A stretch of 64,000 nucleotides of DNA, from positions 124,001 to 188,000 of the forward strand of contig CBDCVQ010000016.1 of the NCBI GenBank assembly GCA_965223165.1. The letters are read 5' to 3'. The notes beneath the pieces were generated by a model. It did not search any database. It saw only the letters and a list, made by a program, of their open reading frames with translations, and had not been told where the DNA came from. The first letter of the stretch is position 1. Every line of letters starts with the position of its first letter. Shown one piece after another: positions 1-8,555 of the stretch. The DNA comes from JABDMH01 sp965223165 (GTDB taxonomy: Bacteria > Bacteroidota > Bacteroidia > Chitinophagales > Saprospiraceae). The position numbers were made by a program, and so were the translations under genes.

Positions 1-1
1 C

Positions 2-1900
2 GGCATTGACTTAGGAACAACCAACTCTTGCGTGGCAGTCATGGAGGGGAATGAACCTGTGGTGATTCCTAATGATGAGGGCCGTAGGACCACGCCTTCG
101 GTAGTAGCATTTATGGATAATGGGGAGCGCAAGATTGGAGATCCGGCCAAACGTCAGGCGATCACCAATCCGACGCGCACGATATTTTCCATCAAGCGTT
201 TTATGGGGACCCGATTTACCGAAGTCTCATCCGAGGTTTCGAGGGTGCCTTATAAGGTACAGAAGGGAGATAATGACACCGTCCGAGTCGAGATAGAAGA
301 TCGATCCTACACGCCGCAAGAAATCTCCGCCATGGTGCTACAAAAGATGAAGAAAGTGGCGGAGGACTACTTGGGATCAGAAGTGACTGAAGCCGTAGTG
401 ACGGTGCCGGCTTACTTCAACGATTCACAACGTCAGGCGACCAAAGAGGCCGGTGAGATCGCAGGCCTGACCATCAAGCGGATCATCAACGAGCCGACAG
501 CCGCGGCATTGGCCTATGGGCTGGATAAGAAGGGCGCTGATTCGACCATCGCAGTATTTGACCTCGGTGGCGGTACCTTTGATATCTCCATTCTGGAGCT
601 GGGAGACGGCGTATTTGAAGTGAAGTCGACCAATGGCGATACGCACCTCGGTGGAGACGATTTTGATCAGGTATTGATCGATTTCCTCGCCGATGCATTC
701 AAAAGCCAGGAAAATATGGATCTGCGTAAGGATCCGATGGCCTTGCAGCGATTGAAGGATGCGGCAGAGAAGGCCAAGATTGAGCTGTCTGCCTCGACGG
801 AGACAGAGGTAAACTTGCCCTATATCACCGCGGTAGACGGAGTACCCAAGCACCTCGTGCAGAAGATCTCCCGCGCTAAGTTTGAGCAGTTGGCAGACAA
901 GCTGGTGGAGCGCACCTTGGGCCCTTGCGCAGAGGCACTAAAGGACGCAGGAATGAGCAAAAGCGAGATCAGCGAGATTATCCTGGTCGGTGGTTCTACG
1001 CGTATTCCTCGAATACAACAGGCCGTTGAGGAGTTTTTTGGAAAGAAGCCCAGCAAGGGCGTGAATCCGGATGAGGTGGTAGCTACCGGAGCAGCCATTC
1101 AAGGAGGCGTGTTGAGCGGTGACGTCCAGGACGTGCTGTTGCTCGACGTGACCCCTCTTTCACTGGGTATCGAGACCATGGGCGGTGTTTCCGACGTCGT
1201 GATCGAGGCCAATTCGACGATTCCGACTAAAAAGTCAAAAGTCTATTCGACAGCATCCGACAATCAACCTTCCGTGGAGATCCACATCTTGCAGGGAGAA
1301 CGTCCCATGGCTCGCGACAACCGCACCGTGGGAAGATTTATCCTGGATGGGATACCACCGGCCCCTCGAGGTATGCCACAGGTGGAAGTGACCTTTGACA
1401 TCGATGCCAATGGTATTCTCAATGTGCATGCCAAGGACAAGGGAACCGGCAAGGAACAAAACATCCGGATCGAGGCATCGACCGGCCTCTCCAAGGAAGA
1501 GATCGAGCGCATGAAGAATGAGGCAGCAGCCAATGCAGAGGCGGATAAGGCCGTCCGGGAAAAGGCTGACAAGCTCAACGCAGCCGATACGCTAATCTTC
1601 CAAACGGAAAAGCAGATTAGCGAGTACGGAGACAAGATACCGGCCGACAAGAAGGAGGCCATCGAAAAAGCCGTCGCCGATCTCAAGGAGGCACACAAGT
1701 CCGAGGACATTGCTCGGATAGACGAGGCCTCCGCCAAACTCAACGAAGCTTGGACGGCGGCTAGCCAGGACATTTATCAGGCACAGCAAAGTGCAGATGC
1801 CACGGCAGGTGCCAATGGTGCTCCGGAAGAGGGTAGCAGCGATGACGCGGAAGATGTGACAGACGTAGAGTTTGAAGAAGTAGACGATAAGTCGGAGTAG
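2..1900 (+). CDS. dnaK: Molecular chaperone DnaK (Hsp70), 5' end outside window
   Basis: ATP-dependent cytosolic chaperone that binds exposed hydrophobic segments together with DnaJ and GrpE. The frame is open from base 2 and begins GIDLGTTNSCVAV, so only about five N-terminal residues are missing. 632 residues are visible. The nucleotide-binding domain shows the phosphate-1 loop at the very start, DLGGGTFDIS in the middle and GGSTRIP before the linker. The substrate-binding domain and helical lid follow, and the acidic tail ends DVTDVEFEEVDDKSE, as in bacterial DnaK. An internal GTG at base 32 is not the start because conserved residues precede it. An intrinsic terminator follows 24 bp after the stop. 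Nothing is truncated except by the window edge. Confidence 0.98.
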   Translation, partial: GIDLGTTNSCVAVMEGNEPVVIPNDEGRRTTPSVVAFMDNGERKIGDPAKRQAITNPTRTIFSIKRFMGTRFTEVSSEVSRVPYKVQKGDNDTVRVEIEDRSYTPQEISAMVLQKMKKVAEDYLGSEVTEAVVTVPAYFNDSQRQATKEAGEIAGLTIKRIINEPTAAALAYGLDKKGADSTIAVFDLGGGTFDISILELGDGVFEVKSTNGDTHLGGDDFDQVLIDFLADAFKSQENMDLRKDPMALQRLKDAAEKAKIELSASTETEVNLPYITAVDGVPKHLVQKISRAKFEQLADKLVERTLGPCAEALKDAGMSKSEISEIILVGGSTRIPRIQQAVEEFFGKKPSKGVNPDEVVATGAAIQGGVLSGDVQDVLLLDVTPLSLGIETMGGVSDVVIEANSTIPTKKSKVYSTASDNQPSVEIHILQGERPMARDNRTVGRFILDGIPPAPRGMPQVEVTFDIDANGILNVHAKDKGTGKEQNIRIEASTGLSKEEIERMKNEAAANAEADKAVREKADKLNAADTLIFQTEKQISEYGDKIPADKKEAIEKAVADLKEAHKSEDIARIDEASAKLNEAWTAASQDIYQAQQSADATAGANGAPEEGSSDDAEDVTDVEFEEVDDKSE

Positions 1901-1924
1901 AAGACTTCGCAGCAAATAAGCAGA

Positions 1925-1957
1925 AGGCCCAGTGGAGACATTGGGCCTCTTTTGTTT
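1925..1957 (+). terminator. Intrinsic terminator after dnaK
   Basis: A perfect 7-bp stem AGGCCCA/TGGGCCT (1925-1931 and 1942-1948) with a 10-base loop is followed by a T-rich run CTCTTTTGTTT. It lies 24 bp past the dnaK stop. It may also end transcription of the convergent dapB, although the T-run favours the plus strand. Confidence 0.85.
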
Positions 1958-2061
1958 CTATCAATGCTCAGCAGGAGGTCAAAGACTGATCAAAAGACCA
2001 TCTGGCGCTGTGGGCCGAGGGCAGGGAGTCAACCCAAGCGGGCTATGGCTCTAGGCACGTC

Positions 2062-2778
2062 TCAGAATCCGAGGAGATCTTTCATCCCAAATACCCCTTG
2101 CTTACCCACTAGCCATTCCGCAGCCGATAAGGCTCCCTGGGCGAATCCCAGGCGCGAGTGGGCTGTGTGCCGGATCTCAATCGTATCGACGGAAGAGTCA
2201 TACCGCACTTCGTGTGTCCCCGGGACCTGGGCTTCTCTCTCCGAGATGATCGGCAGTTGGGTGGGATCTTCGGTGGCGTGATTCACCCATTGGGTCTTTG
2301 TAGGCAAGTGGCGGAGGATGCCTTCGGCCAAGGTGATCGCCGTACCGCTGGGGGCATCCAATTTCTGGAGGTGATGGATCTCCTTCATCGCCACATCGTA
2401 GCCAGCGGTGTCTTCCATGGCGCGCGCAAGGTATTCGTTGAGCGCGAAGAATATATTCACCCCAATGCTGTAGTTGGAGGCGTAGAAGAAGGCCCCGTTG
2501 CGTTCGCCACATAGTGCCTCGATGTCTGCCTGGCGATCGAGCCAGCCCGTGGTGCCCGACACGATGGGTATGCCCTGGTGGATACAGGCGGTGATATTTT
2601 CATAGGCCGACGTGGGCCGGGTGAACTCAATGGCTACGTCGGTGCTAGTATCCAGATCCCGTACCTGGATAGGTGTGTCGACATCGACCACAGCGGAGAT
2701 GAGATGCCCTTTTGCCAGGGCCAGTTTTTCAATGGTCTTGCCCATCTTGCCATACCCAATGAGAGCGATCCGTAGCAT
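2062..2778 (-). CDS. dapB: 4-hydroxy-tetrahydrodipicolinate reductase
   Basis: NAD(P)H-dependent reduction in the diaminopimelate/lysine pathway, cytosolic. The 238-residue product has the Rossmann dinucleotide loop GYGKMG at residues 8-13, GTTGW at 75-79 and the family signature EIHHLQKLDAPSGT at 133-146, which carries the catalytic His pair and Lys. The C-terminal tetramerisation domain is complete. The ATG at 2778 was chosen because family members begin only a few residues before the glycine loop; a GTG two codons upstream (2784) is possible. The gene is convergent with dnaK and divergent from hemE. Its length is slightly short but normal for Bacteroidota. Confidence 0.95.
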   Translation of the reverse strand: MLRIALIGYGKMGKTIEKLALAKGHLISAVVDVDTPIQVRDLDTSTDVAIEFTRPTSAYENITACIHQGIPIVSGTTGWLDRQADIEALCGERNGAFFYASNYSIGVNIFFALNEYLARAMEDTAGYDVAMKEIHHLQKLDAPSGTAITLAEGILRHLPTKTQWVNHATEDPTQLPIISEREAQVPGTHEVRYDSSVDTIEIRHTAHSRLGFAQGALSAAEWLVGKQGVFGMKDLLGF

Positions 2779-2833
2779 AGTCACCGTTTCGTCATAATGA
2801 GGCCCCGAATATCGAGATAATTGGTGATTCTTT

Positions 2834-2841
2834 TACCTTTG
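2834..2841 (+). promoter_or_regulatory. Probable -7 element for hemE
   Basis: TACCTTTG matches the Bacteroidota -7 consensus TAnnTTTG and lies 23 bp before the TTG start of hemE. No convincing -33 TTTG is visible at the expected distance, so this rests on the -7 match alone. Confidence 0.4.
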
Positions 2842-2863
2842 GCGCTCCACCAAAGACTTCCTT

Positions 2864-3898
2864 TTGGTCCCAACAAACGACCTCCTGCTTCGAGTGCTGG
2901 CTGGTGAACTGACGGAACGTCCACCCGTATGGTTGATGCGGCAGGCCGGGCGTATCCTAAAGGAGTATCGCGAGGTGCGGGCGTCGGTCAATGGCTTCAA
3001 AGCCCTGGTGTCCAATCCGGAGTTGGCCTCCGAAGTGACCGTTCAGCCCGTCGACATTTTGGGCGTCGATGCCGCCATATTATTTTCGGATATTCTGGTG
3101 ATCCCGGAGGCCATGGGTTTGGACTACCAATTGATAGAAAAGGTCGGCCCTCGATTTCCTGTCACCATCAAAGAGTCAGCGGACATCGACCGCCTGCGGC
3201 AAGGAGACGAGGCAGCCGGACGACTGGGATATGTCTACGACGCGATCACGGCCACCAGAGCCAAATTGGCCAATCGCGTACCGTTGATTGGTTTTGCCGG
3301 GGCCCCCTGGACCTTGCTTTCTTATATGGTAGAGGGGGGAGGAAGCAAGACTTTCTCCAAGGCCAAGGCATTCCTGTATGGACGACCAGCCTATGCCCAC
3401 CGATTTCTTGAAAAGATCACTCGCACGTTGATCGCCTATCTGCAGCAGAAAGTGGCCTCTGGTGTCCATGTCCTACAGCTGTTTGATAGCTGGGCAGGGG
3501 TGCTCGATCGACCGACCTATGAGGAGTTTGGCCTCAGGTACATCCGCCAGATTCTGGAGGCACTGCCGGAAGTGCCGGTGATCATGTTTAGCAAAGGGGC
3601 TTGGTTTTCCTTGGATCAGTTGGCCGCCTTGCCCGCTACGGCATTGGGGCTGGACTGGCAGACCTCTCCCGCACATGCCCGCTCCATTGCAGGGCCTGAC
3701 CGAGTATTGCAGGGCAACCTGGATCCCTCGCTCTTGCTCAGTAATGTCGAAACTATTCAACACAGCACGAAGGACATGCTTGCGGCCTTCGGCAGACACC
3801 ATATTGCCAATCTGGGACATGGCGTTTACCCCGATACACCGGTGGAGCACGTCAAGTGCTTCATTCAGGCCGTCCAGTCATATGATTACGGATCATAA
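2864..3898 (+). CDS. hemE: Uroporphyrinogen decarboxylase
   Basis: Converts uroporphyrinogen III to coproporphyrinogen III in haem synthesis, cytosolic. The 344-residue product has the family opening VWLMRQAGR (residues 22-30), the catalytic Asp in ILFSDILVIPEAMG (Asp76), the SYMVEGGGSK loop and the late HGVYPDTP segment. The start is a TTG: no in-frame ATG or GTG precedes the conserved NDLLLR segment, and family members begin two to six residues before it. A -7-like element lies just upstream. The gene stands alone, divergent from dapB, with accD downstream behind its own promoter. Confidence 0.95.
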   Translation: MVPTNDLLLRVLAGELTERPPVWLMRQAGRILKEYREVRASVNGFKALVSNPELASEVTVQPVDILGVDAAILFSDILVIPEAMGLDYQLIEKVGPRFPVTIKESADIDRLRQGDEAAGRLGYVYDAITATRAKLANRVPLIGFAGAPWTLLSYMVEGGGSKTFSKAKAFLYGRPAYAHRFLEKITRTLIAYLQQKVASGVHVLQLFDSWAGVLDRPTYEEFGLRYIRQILEALPEVPVIMFSKGAWFSLDQLAALPATALGLDWQTSPAHARSIAGPDRVLQGNLDPSLLLSNVETIQHSTKDMLAAFGRHHIANLGHGVYPDTPVEHVKCFIQAVQSYDYGS

Positions 3899-3953
3899 TC
3901 TTTAAAGACAAGATTTCCAGGAGGATTATATATCGGTCCTGGTGAAATATAAA

Positions 3954-3988
3954 TTTGACCGGGCTTTTTGGTGCCGATTTTAATTTTG
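3954..3988 (+). promoter_or_regulatory. Bacteroidota-type promoter for accD
   Basis: TTTG at 3954-3957 and TAATTTTG at 3981-3988 fit the -33/-7 pattern TTTG...TAnnTTTG with a 23-bp spacer, at the long end of the usual range. The predicted transcript start near 3994 gives a leader of about 60 nt before the accD ATG. Confidence 0.55.
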
Positions 3989-4054
3989 CACTTTTCCCAA
4001 TTTGTCTAATTTAGGCCTGGGATCATAGACCAAGATTGTAACTTCAAATTGCCT

Positions 4055-4900
4055 ATGGGATGGTTTAACAGGCTCAAGGAAGGGATTCAAACTGCCACTA
4101 AGCACAAGAAAGAAGTTCCCGACGGACTGTGGTTTAAGTGCGACTCTTGCAAGGAGACGAGCACCATGAAAGAGTTGAAGGAGAACTACTATGTCTGCCC
4201 CAAGTGCGGCCATCACTGCCGCATCGGCTCACACGACTACTTTGACATTATCTTTGACGAGCCACCTCAGCCACTCTTCGAGACGTTGAAGTCCTATGAT
4301 TTTCTGGGCTGGACGGATCTCAAACCCTATCACGAGCGATTGATCAAGGCCGAAGAAAAGAATGATGTTTCCGAGGCCATTACCGTCTCTACGGGTAAGG
4401 TCGAGGGCCGCAATCTGGTCGTTGCTGCGATGGACTTTAGCTTCATAGGTGGATCGATGGGCTCAGTGGTGGGAGAGAAGATCGCCTTGGCGATCGAGTA
4501 CTGCATCCAGAAGAAGACGGCCCTGCTGATCATCTCCAAGTCGGGCGGCGCCCGGATGATGGAATCGGCCTACTCATTGATGCAACTGGCCAAGACCTCC
4601 TCACTGCTGACCAAACTGGCCAAGGCTCGCATACCCTATCTTTCCATGCTCACCGATCCCACCACCGGGGGGGTGACCGCATCATTTGCTATGCTGGGAG
4701 ATATCAATTTTGCTGAGCCCAATGCGCTGATTGGATTCGCAGGACCTCGGGTCATTAAGGAAACTATCAAGAAGGATCTGCCAGAGGGATTTCAGACGGC
4801 GGAGTTTCTCCTGGAGCACGGCTTTTTGGACTTCATCGTCAGCCGGGACCACCTGAAGTCCAAGATAGCGCAGCTACTGTTGCTTTTTGGCGGACGCTAG
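4055..4900 (+). CDS. accD: Acetyl-CoA carboxylase carboxyltransferase subunit beta
   Basis: Beta half of the carboxyltransferase that moves CO2 from carboxybiotin to acetyl-CoA, the first step of fatty acid synthesis; works with AccA. The 281-residue product begins MGWFNRLKEGIQ. It carries a four-cysteine zinc ribbon (Cys29, Cys32, Cys48, Cys51), then the crotonase-fold domain with the SGGARM and DPTTGGVTASFAMLGD segments typical of AccD. The ATG at 4055 was preferred over an in-frame TTG at 4049 because family members open with M-x-W-F. Complete and normal in length; convergent with bshC. Confidence 0.96.
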   Translation: MGWFNRLKEGIQTATKHKKEVPDGLWFKCDSCKETSTMKELKENYYVCPKCGHHCRIGSHDYFDIIFDEPPQPLFETLKSYDFLGWTDLKPYHERLIKAEEKNDVSEAITVSTGKVEGRNLVVAAMDFSFIGGSMGSVVGEKIALAIEYCIQKKTALLIISKSGGARMMESAYSLMQLAKTSSLLTKLAKARIPYLSMLTDPTTGGVTASFAMLGDINFAEPNALIGFAGPRVIKETIKKDLPEGFQTAEFLLEHGFLDFIVSRDHLKSKIAQLLLLFGGR

Positions 4901-4964
4901 GCGGCGCACTATCCTACTGCTAAAAACAAGGAATTGCTCTTCTGAATCCGAGACGGTTACAGCC

Positions 4965-6566
4965 CTATTGCGGTATGTCTTTGATGACCTTCAGTTGACC
5001 GTCCAGTGGATTGAAGCTTTGCAGCAGCTGATCGAAATAGGCGTCGGGATCTCTCAGATAGAAGTTGAGAAAATTGTCTTTGCGCTCCTGCAGACCACCG
5101 TCCGGAAATAACTTTTGTCTCACTGCCCGGATTTGACCAATGGCCACTTCGTGCTTCAGTTTTTCTGCCCGTCGGATTTTGGCTTCGAGGTGCTGCACCA
5201 CCTTAAGGACATTCTTACCCTCAGCGCCGATGGTGCCTTTGAGGGTGGGATCTACCTGGATGGCCTTCTCCTCGATTTTGCGGAAGACCTGCATCAGTTG
5301 ACCCTTTTCCGGTCCGAGCGAGATCTCAGATTCTGCTTCCCTGGACACATATTTCTTGATGGTCTCCGTTTCGGGTAGTAGAAAGTCCTCTAAGGACAGA
5401 CCTAGTTTATTCATTTTTTTCAGCACACCGCGATCGAGCCACAAGCAAGAATCTCGTCGCACCAGCATAGGGTAGTTGATGCCAAAATGTTCAAATTGTG
5501 TCTTGCGTTCGAGCCAGTAGGCCAGTTCACCGCCGCCCCCAATGTAGGCTAGGTTGGGTAAAATGGTCTCTTGAAACAAGGGCCTCGTCACGACATTGGG
5601 GCTGAAGTTTTCGGGGGATTCCTCCAGTTCCTGGAGCATTTCTGCCTCCGAAAAGTACAGATCCGTATTCAACACATGGTATTGTCCATCGGCCCATTCG
5701 AGACGCTCTCGCGATCCATTTGTCAGGTAAAAGAGGTTGATGTCGCGTGCATAGGCTTGCTCTTTCAGGCCCTCGGCGGCGAGGCGTTGCTGTGTCTGCG
5801 TGACCAGCTCCTTTGAGTGGCGCTCCACCAGCTCACTTTTGAAGATGGGGATCATCTTTCGTTTCAAGTCCGGGTGGTCCATATTGAGCACGACCAAGCC
5901 GAGATCGGCAAAGAGCCCATTGATCAGATCCACATACGCCCTACCATACCGCTCATGACGCGTGTGGGTCTGCTGAATAAGCTCGAAGACCTCTTGAGCG
6001 GTATCCGAGGTGCCTAAGATCTCCTTCATCTGCGCTAAGACAGTGCCAAGGGACTGCGTCTTCATCCGGCCTACCGGACCTTGTTCATCGGTCTCCCATA
6101 CAATCTGCTTGTTGTAGAGTCGCAGATGGTTCATCTCCTCAAAGTCATGGTCTTCGCCGCCAGTGACGAAAATGGGGACGAAATGATGGGCTGGATAAGC
6201 CTCCCCGAGCATCCGGCAAAGTTTGATCGCCGAAATGATCTTGTAGATCACGTACAACGGACCGGTAAACAGCACAGGTTGGTGGGCGGTGGTAATGGTG
6301 AAGGTCGATGGATCTCGGAGTTTCTCCACTTGCTCCAACACCTTCTTGCAGTCGGTGGTCAACCCACGGTATTGTTCCTGCAGCACCTTAACCAGGAGCG
6401 ATCGATCCGTATCGTCCTTCGCTTTGTCGGCGATAACTTGTTGAAAGGAAGATAGTTCTGGCGAATATTTGAAGAATTCTTGCAGCCGAGCGTCTTGCTT
6501 GACATAGGCGACATCGGTGGGGGAAAAGATGGACACATCGCCAAAATCTATATGTGTTGTTTCCAT
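4965..6566 (-). CDS. bshC: Bacillithiol biosynthesis cysteine-adding enzyme BshC
   Basis: Putative last step of bacillithiol synthesis, joining cysteine to glucosaminyl-malate; cytosolic. The 533-residue product has family hallmarks: ITTAHQPVLFTGPLY near residue 90-105, PIFVTGGEDHDFEE, a Rossmann-like core and a C-terminal coiled-coil region rich in Lys and Glu. The ATG at 6566 (METTHIDF) was chosen over a GTG six codons upstream, because the family starts only a few residues before a phenylalanine-rich first helix. bshA and bshB are not in the window, as is usual in Bacteroidota where these genes are scattered. It implies bacillithiol is the low-molecular-weight thiol here. Confidence 0.92.
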   Translation of the reverse strand: METTHIDFGDVSIFSPTDVAYVKQDARLQEFFKYSPELSSFQQVIADKAKDDTDRSLLVKVLQEQYRGLTTDCKKVLEQVEKLRDPSTFTITTAHQPVLFTGPLYVIYKIISAIKLCRMLGEAYPAHHFVPIFVTGGEDHDFEEMNHLRLYNKQIVWETDEQGPVGRMKTQSLGTVLAQMKEILGTSDTAQEVFELIQQTHTRHERYGRAYVDLINGLFADLGLVVLNMDHPDLKRKMIPIFKSELVERHSKELVTQTQQRLAAEGLKEQAYARDINLFYLTNGSRERLEWADGQYHVLNTDLYFSEAEMLQELEESPENFSPNVVTRPLFQETILPNLAYIGGGGELAYWLERKTQFEHFGINYPMLVRRDSCLWLDRGVLKKMNKLGLSLEDFLLPETETIKKYVSREAESEISLGPEKGQLMQVFRKIEEKAIQVDPTLKGTIGAEGKNVLKVVQHLEAKIRRAEKLKHEVAIGQIRAVRQKLFPDGGLQERKDNFLNFYLRDPDAYFDQLLQSFNPLDGQLKVIKDIPQ

Positions 6567-6641
6567 GGTCGGCAATATTACCACTTATCAACAGGATCGG
6601 CGAAGAGGAGGTTGTTAAATCGGTGGTAAATGTGCAGAGGA

Positions 6642-7118
6642 TCAAGTGGTCAGAGGTGTGATAGCCCTCCCAAGGGCCATCATATAGCCTAAGTGCCATG
6701 CTTCATGTAGATTATTGTACTGAAACGCTGTCTGCCAATCTTGAAAATGGTAGTCAATCGAGAAGTAATTGCCTTTGAAGGGCTCAAACGAGACAAATCG
6801 ACCGTGAGCATGATCTTCAACGGTCTGATGTGCAAACAATTGCAATTTCAGTTTGATGCTCTCAAACTCATCCTTTTCTATGGGCATTTCTGGTGAACCA
6901 GAAATGTAACGGTTGAAAAACTCGTCAGTTAGATCCATGCCTAGGCCAGCTAGCTTATAAACGAGAAACTGCTGAGCTGCATGTATATGTCCAGCATTCC
7001 AGACAATGTTATTCTTAAATCCATCCGGAATGAAATTTACTTGCTCGACAGTAAGGGAGTTTAGGAGCTCAAGGATGTTGGCTCGTGTCCACTGAAAGAA
7101 TTGCAGATGGTTTTCCAT
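6642..7118 (-). CDS. DinB family protein
   Basis: Member of the DinB/YfiT-like four-helix-bundle superfamily, which binds a divalent metal through three histidines and often acts as a thiol- or metal-dependent transferase; the substrate is unknown. The 158-residue product has GHIHAAQQF (His44, His46) after helix 2 and HEAWHLGYMMALGR near the C-terminus, giving the expected histidine set. The ATG at 7118 (MENHLQFF) fits the family; the frame stays open upstream to 7196 without domain content. In a bacillithiol-making organism such proteins could be thiol transferases, but nothing in the sequence proves it. Divergent from the acyl-CoA dehydrogenase. Confidence 0.8.
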   Translation of the reverse strand: MENHLQFFQWTRANILELLNSLTVEQVNFIPDGFKNNIVWNAGHIHAAQQFLVYKLAGLGMDLTDEFFNRYISGSPEMPIEKDEFESIKLKLQLFAHQTVEDHAHGRFVSFEPFKGNYFSIDYHFQDWQTAFQYNNLHEAWHLGYMMALGRAITPLTT

Positions 7119-7243
7119 GGGAGAAATGTCATTTGGTTTGTGATATGTTGAATCAATACTGTTAATATATGAACGATTGCTGCTAGCACAAGGCATTTAT
7201 CAGCCCTTACCTTGTGGTGTGTCTTTTATCAAACCTCGAAATT

Positions 7244-8440
7244 ATGTCAGAATCAACAACGAAACAGCAGTTCCCCAGCAAATTAGCTGAAATCTTTAGC
7301 CGATGTCAAGATCGTGCAGCAACTTATGATCGCGATAGTACATTCTCGTCGGAGGACTTCCAAGAGCTGGCTGATGCCGGCTATTTGCTCCTTCCAGTGC
7401 CTGAAGAATTTGGTGGGTACGGAATGGGAATGGCTGAGGTCATGCAGTATCAGCGCAAGCTGGCCTACCACGCCGCTCCTACCGCCTTGGCGATCAACAT
7501 GCACTTGTATTGGGTGGGTCTGGTCAGCGACCTTTGGAGGGCAGGTGATACTTCCCTAGAATGGTTGCTTACTGAGGCAGCGGCGGGTAAGGTCTTTGCA
7601 GCCGGCCATGCCGAATCTGGCAATGACCTGCCTGCTATTTACTCTACCACACAGGCGGACAGGGTGGAGGGAGGATATCGATTCACCGGCCGCAAATCTT
7701 TTGGCAGTCTAACTCCAGTTTGGTCTTATTTGGGCTTGCATGGTCAGGACAATTCCGATCCCTCGAATCCAATGATCGTGCATGCATTTATGCCCAGGGA
7801 TACACAAGGATATGAGATCATGCAAGTCTGGGACGACGTGTTGGGTATGCGGGCCACTCGCTCTGATGATACAGTACTTGATGGAGTCTTTGTGCCCGAT
7901 CAATATATTGCACGGGTGGTCAAGGGTGGCTTTGCCGGGATTGACTCCTTTGTCCTCGGCATTTTTGGTTGGGCCTTGATGGGCTTTGGCAATATCTATT
8001 TTGGGTTGGCTCAGCGTGTTTTCCACATGCTTTTGGAAAACCTAGAATCCAAGAAATCGATGTCATTGGCAAGTGAATTGATGAGCCACCATCCGGGTGT
8101 ACAGCATGACATCGCAGAAATGGTTTTGAAATTGGAAGCCATTGAACCGCAGCTAAATACGGTAGCAAAAGAGTGGTCAGAAGGAAAAGACTATGGTCCA
8201 GCGTGGGCAGTGAAGTTTGTTGCTGCCAAATGCAATGCGGTGGAGCGAAGTTGGGAGATCGTAGATCGAGCTTTGGACATTGCGGGTGGCTTTGGGATTT
8301 TCCCCAAAGCGGGGCTTGAGCGGATGTTTCGTGACGCAAGGTTGGGTCGGATGCATCCTGGCAATCGCTACCTAAGTAGAGAAATCCTCAGTAAGGCCAT
8401 GCTAGGTCTCGATTTGGATGGACAGCCGAGATGGGGTTAA
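7244..8440 (+). CDS. Acyl-CoA dehydrogenase family protein
   Basis: Flavoprotein predicted to oxidise an acyl-CoA or a related substrate. The 398-residue product has the N-terminal helical domain (LPVPEEFGGYGMGMAEV), the middle beta domain and the C-terminal four-helix bundle (RALDIAGGFGIFPKAGLERM, then RDARLGRMHPGNR). The segment PEEFGGYG is typical of the family. The catalytic Glu cannot be assigned by eye, so the substrate, or a monooxygenase-type relative, is open. The ATG at 7244 was chosen over a GTG at 7214 that adds a non-conserved leader. Codon use is more AT-rich than in the housekeeping genes around it, as for the next three genes. Confidence 0.85.
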   Translation: MSESTTKQQFPSKLAEIFSRCQDRAATYDRDSTFSSEDFQELADAGYLLLPVPEEFGGYGMGMAEVMQYQRKLAYHAAPTALAINMHLYWVGLVSDLWRAGDTSLEWLLTEAAAGKVFAAGHAESGNDLPAIYSTTQADRVEGGYRFTGRKSFGSLTPVWSYLGLHGQDNSDPSNPMIVHAFMPRDTQGYEIMQVWDDVLGMRATRSDDTVLDGVFVPDQYIARVVKGGFAGIDSFVLGIFGWALMGFGNIYFGLAQRVFHMLLENLESKKSMSLASELMSHHPGVQHDIAEMVLKLEAIEPQLNTVAKEWSEGKDYGPAWAVKFVAAKCNAVERSWEIVDRALDIAGGFGIFPKAGLERMFRDARLGRMHPGNRYLSREILSKAMLGLDLDGQPRWG

Positions 8441-8555
8441 GAAGGATGACTTCTTCCTGAGGATGGCAAAAAACCGCGAAGAGGGGGTTTGCTCTTGTTG
8501 GACGTGCACTGAGCCACAACCTACTCATGGTTTTGTCCTGGTCACGCAGATGGAG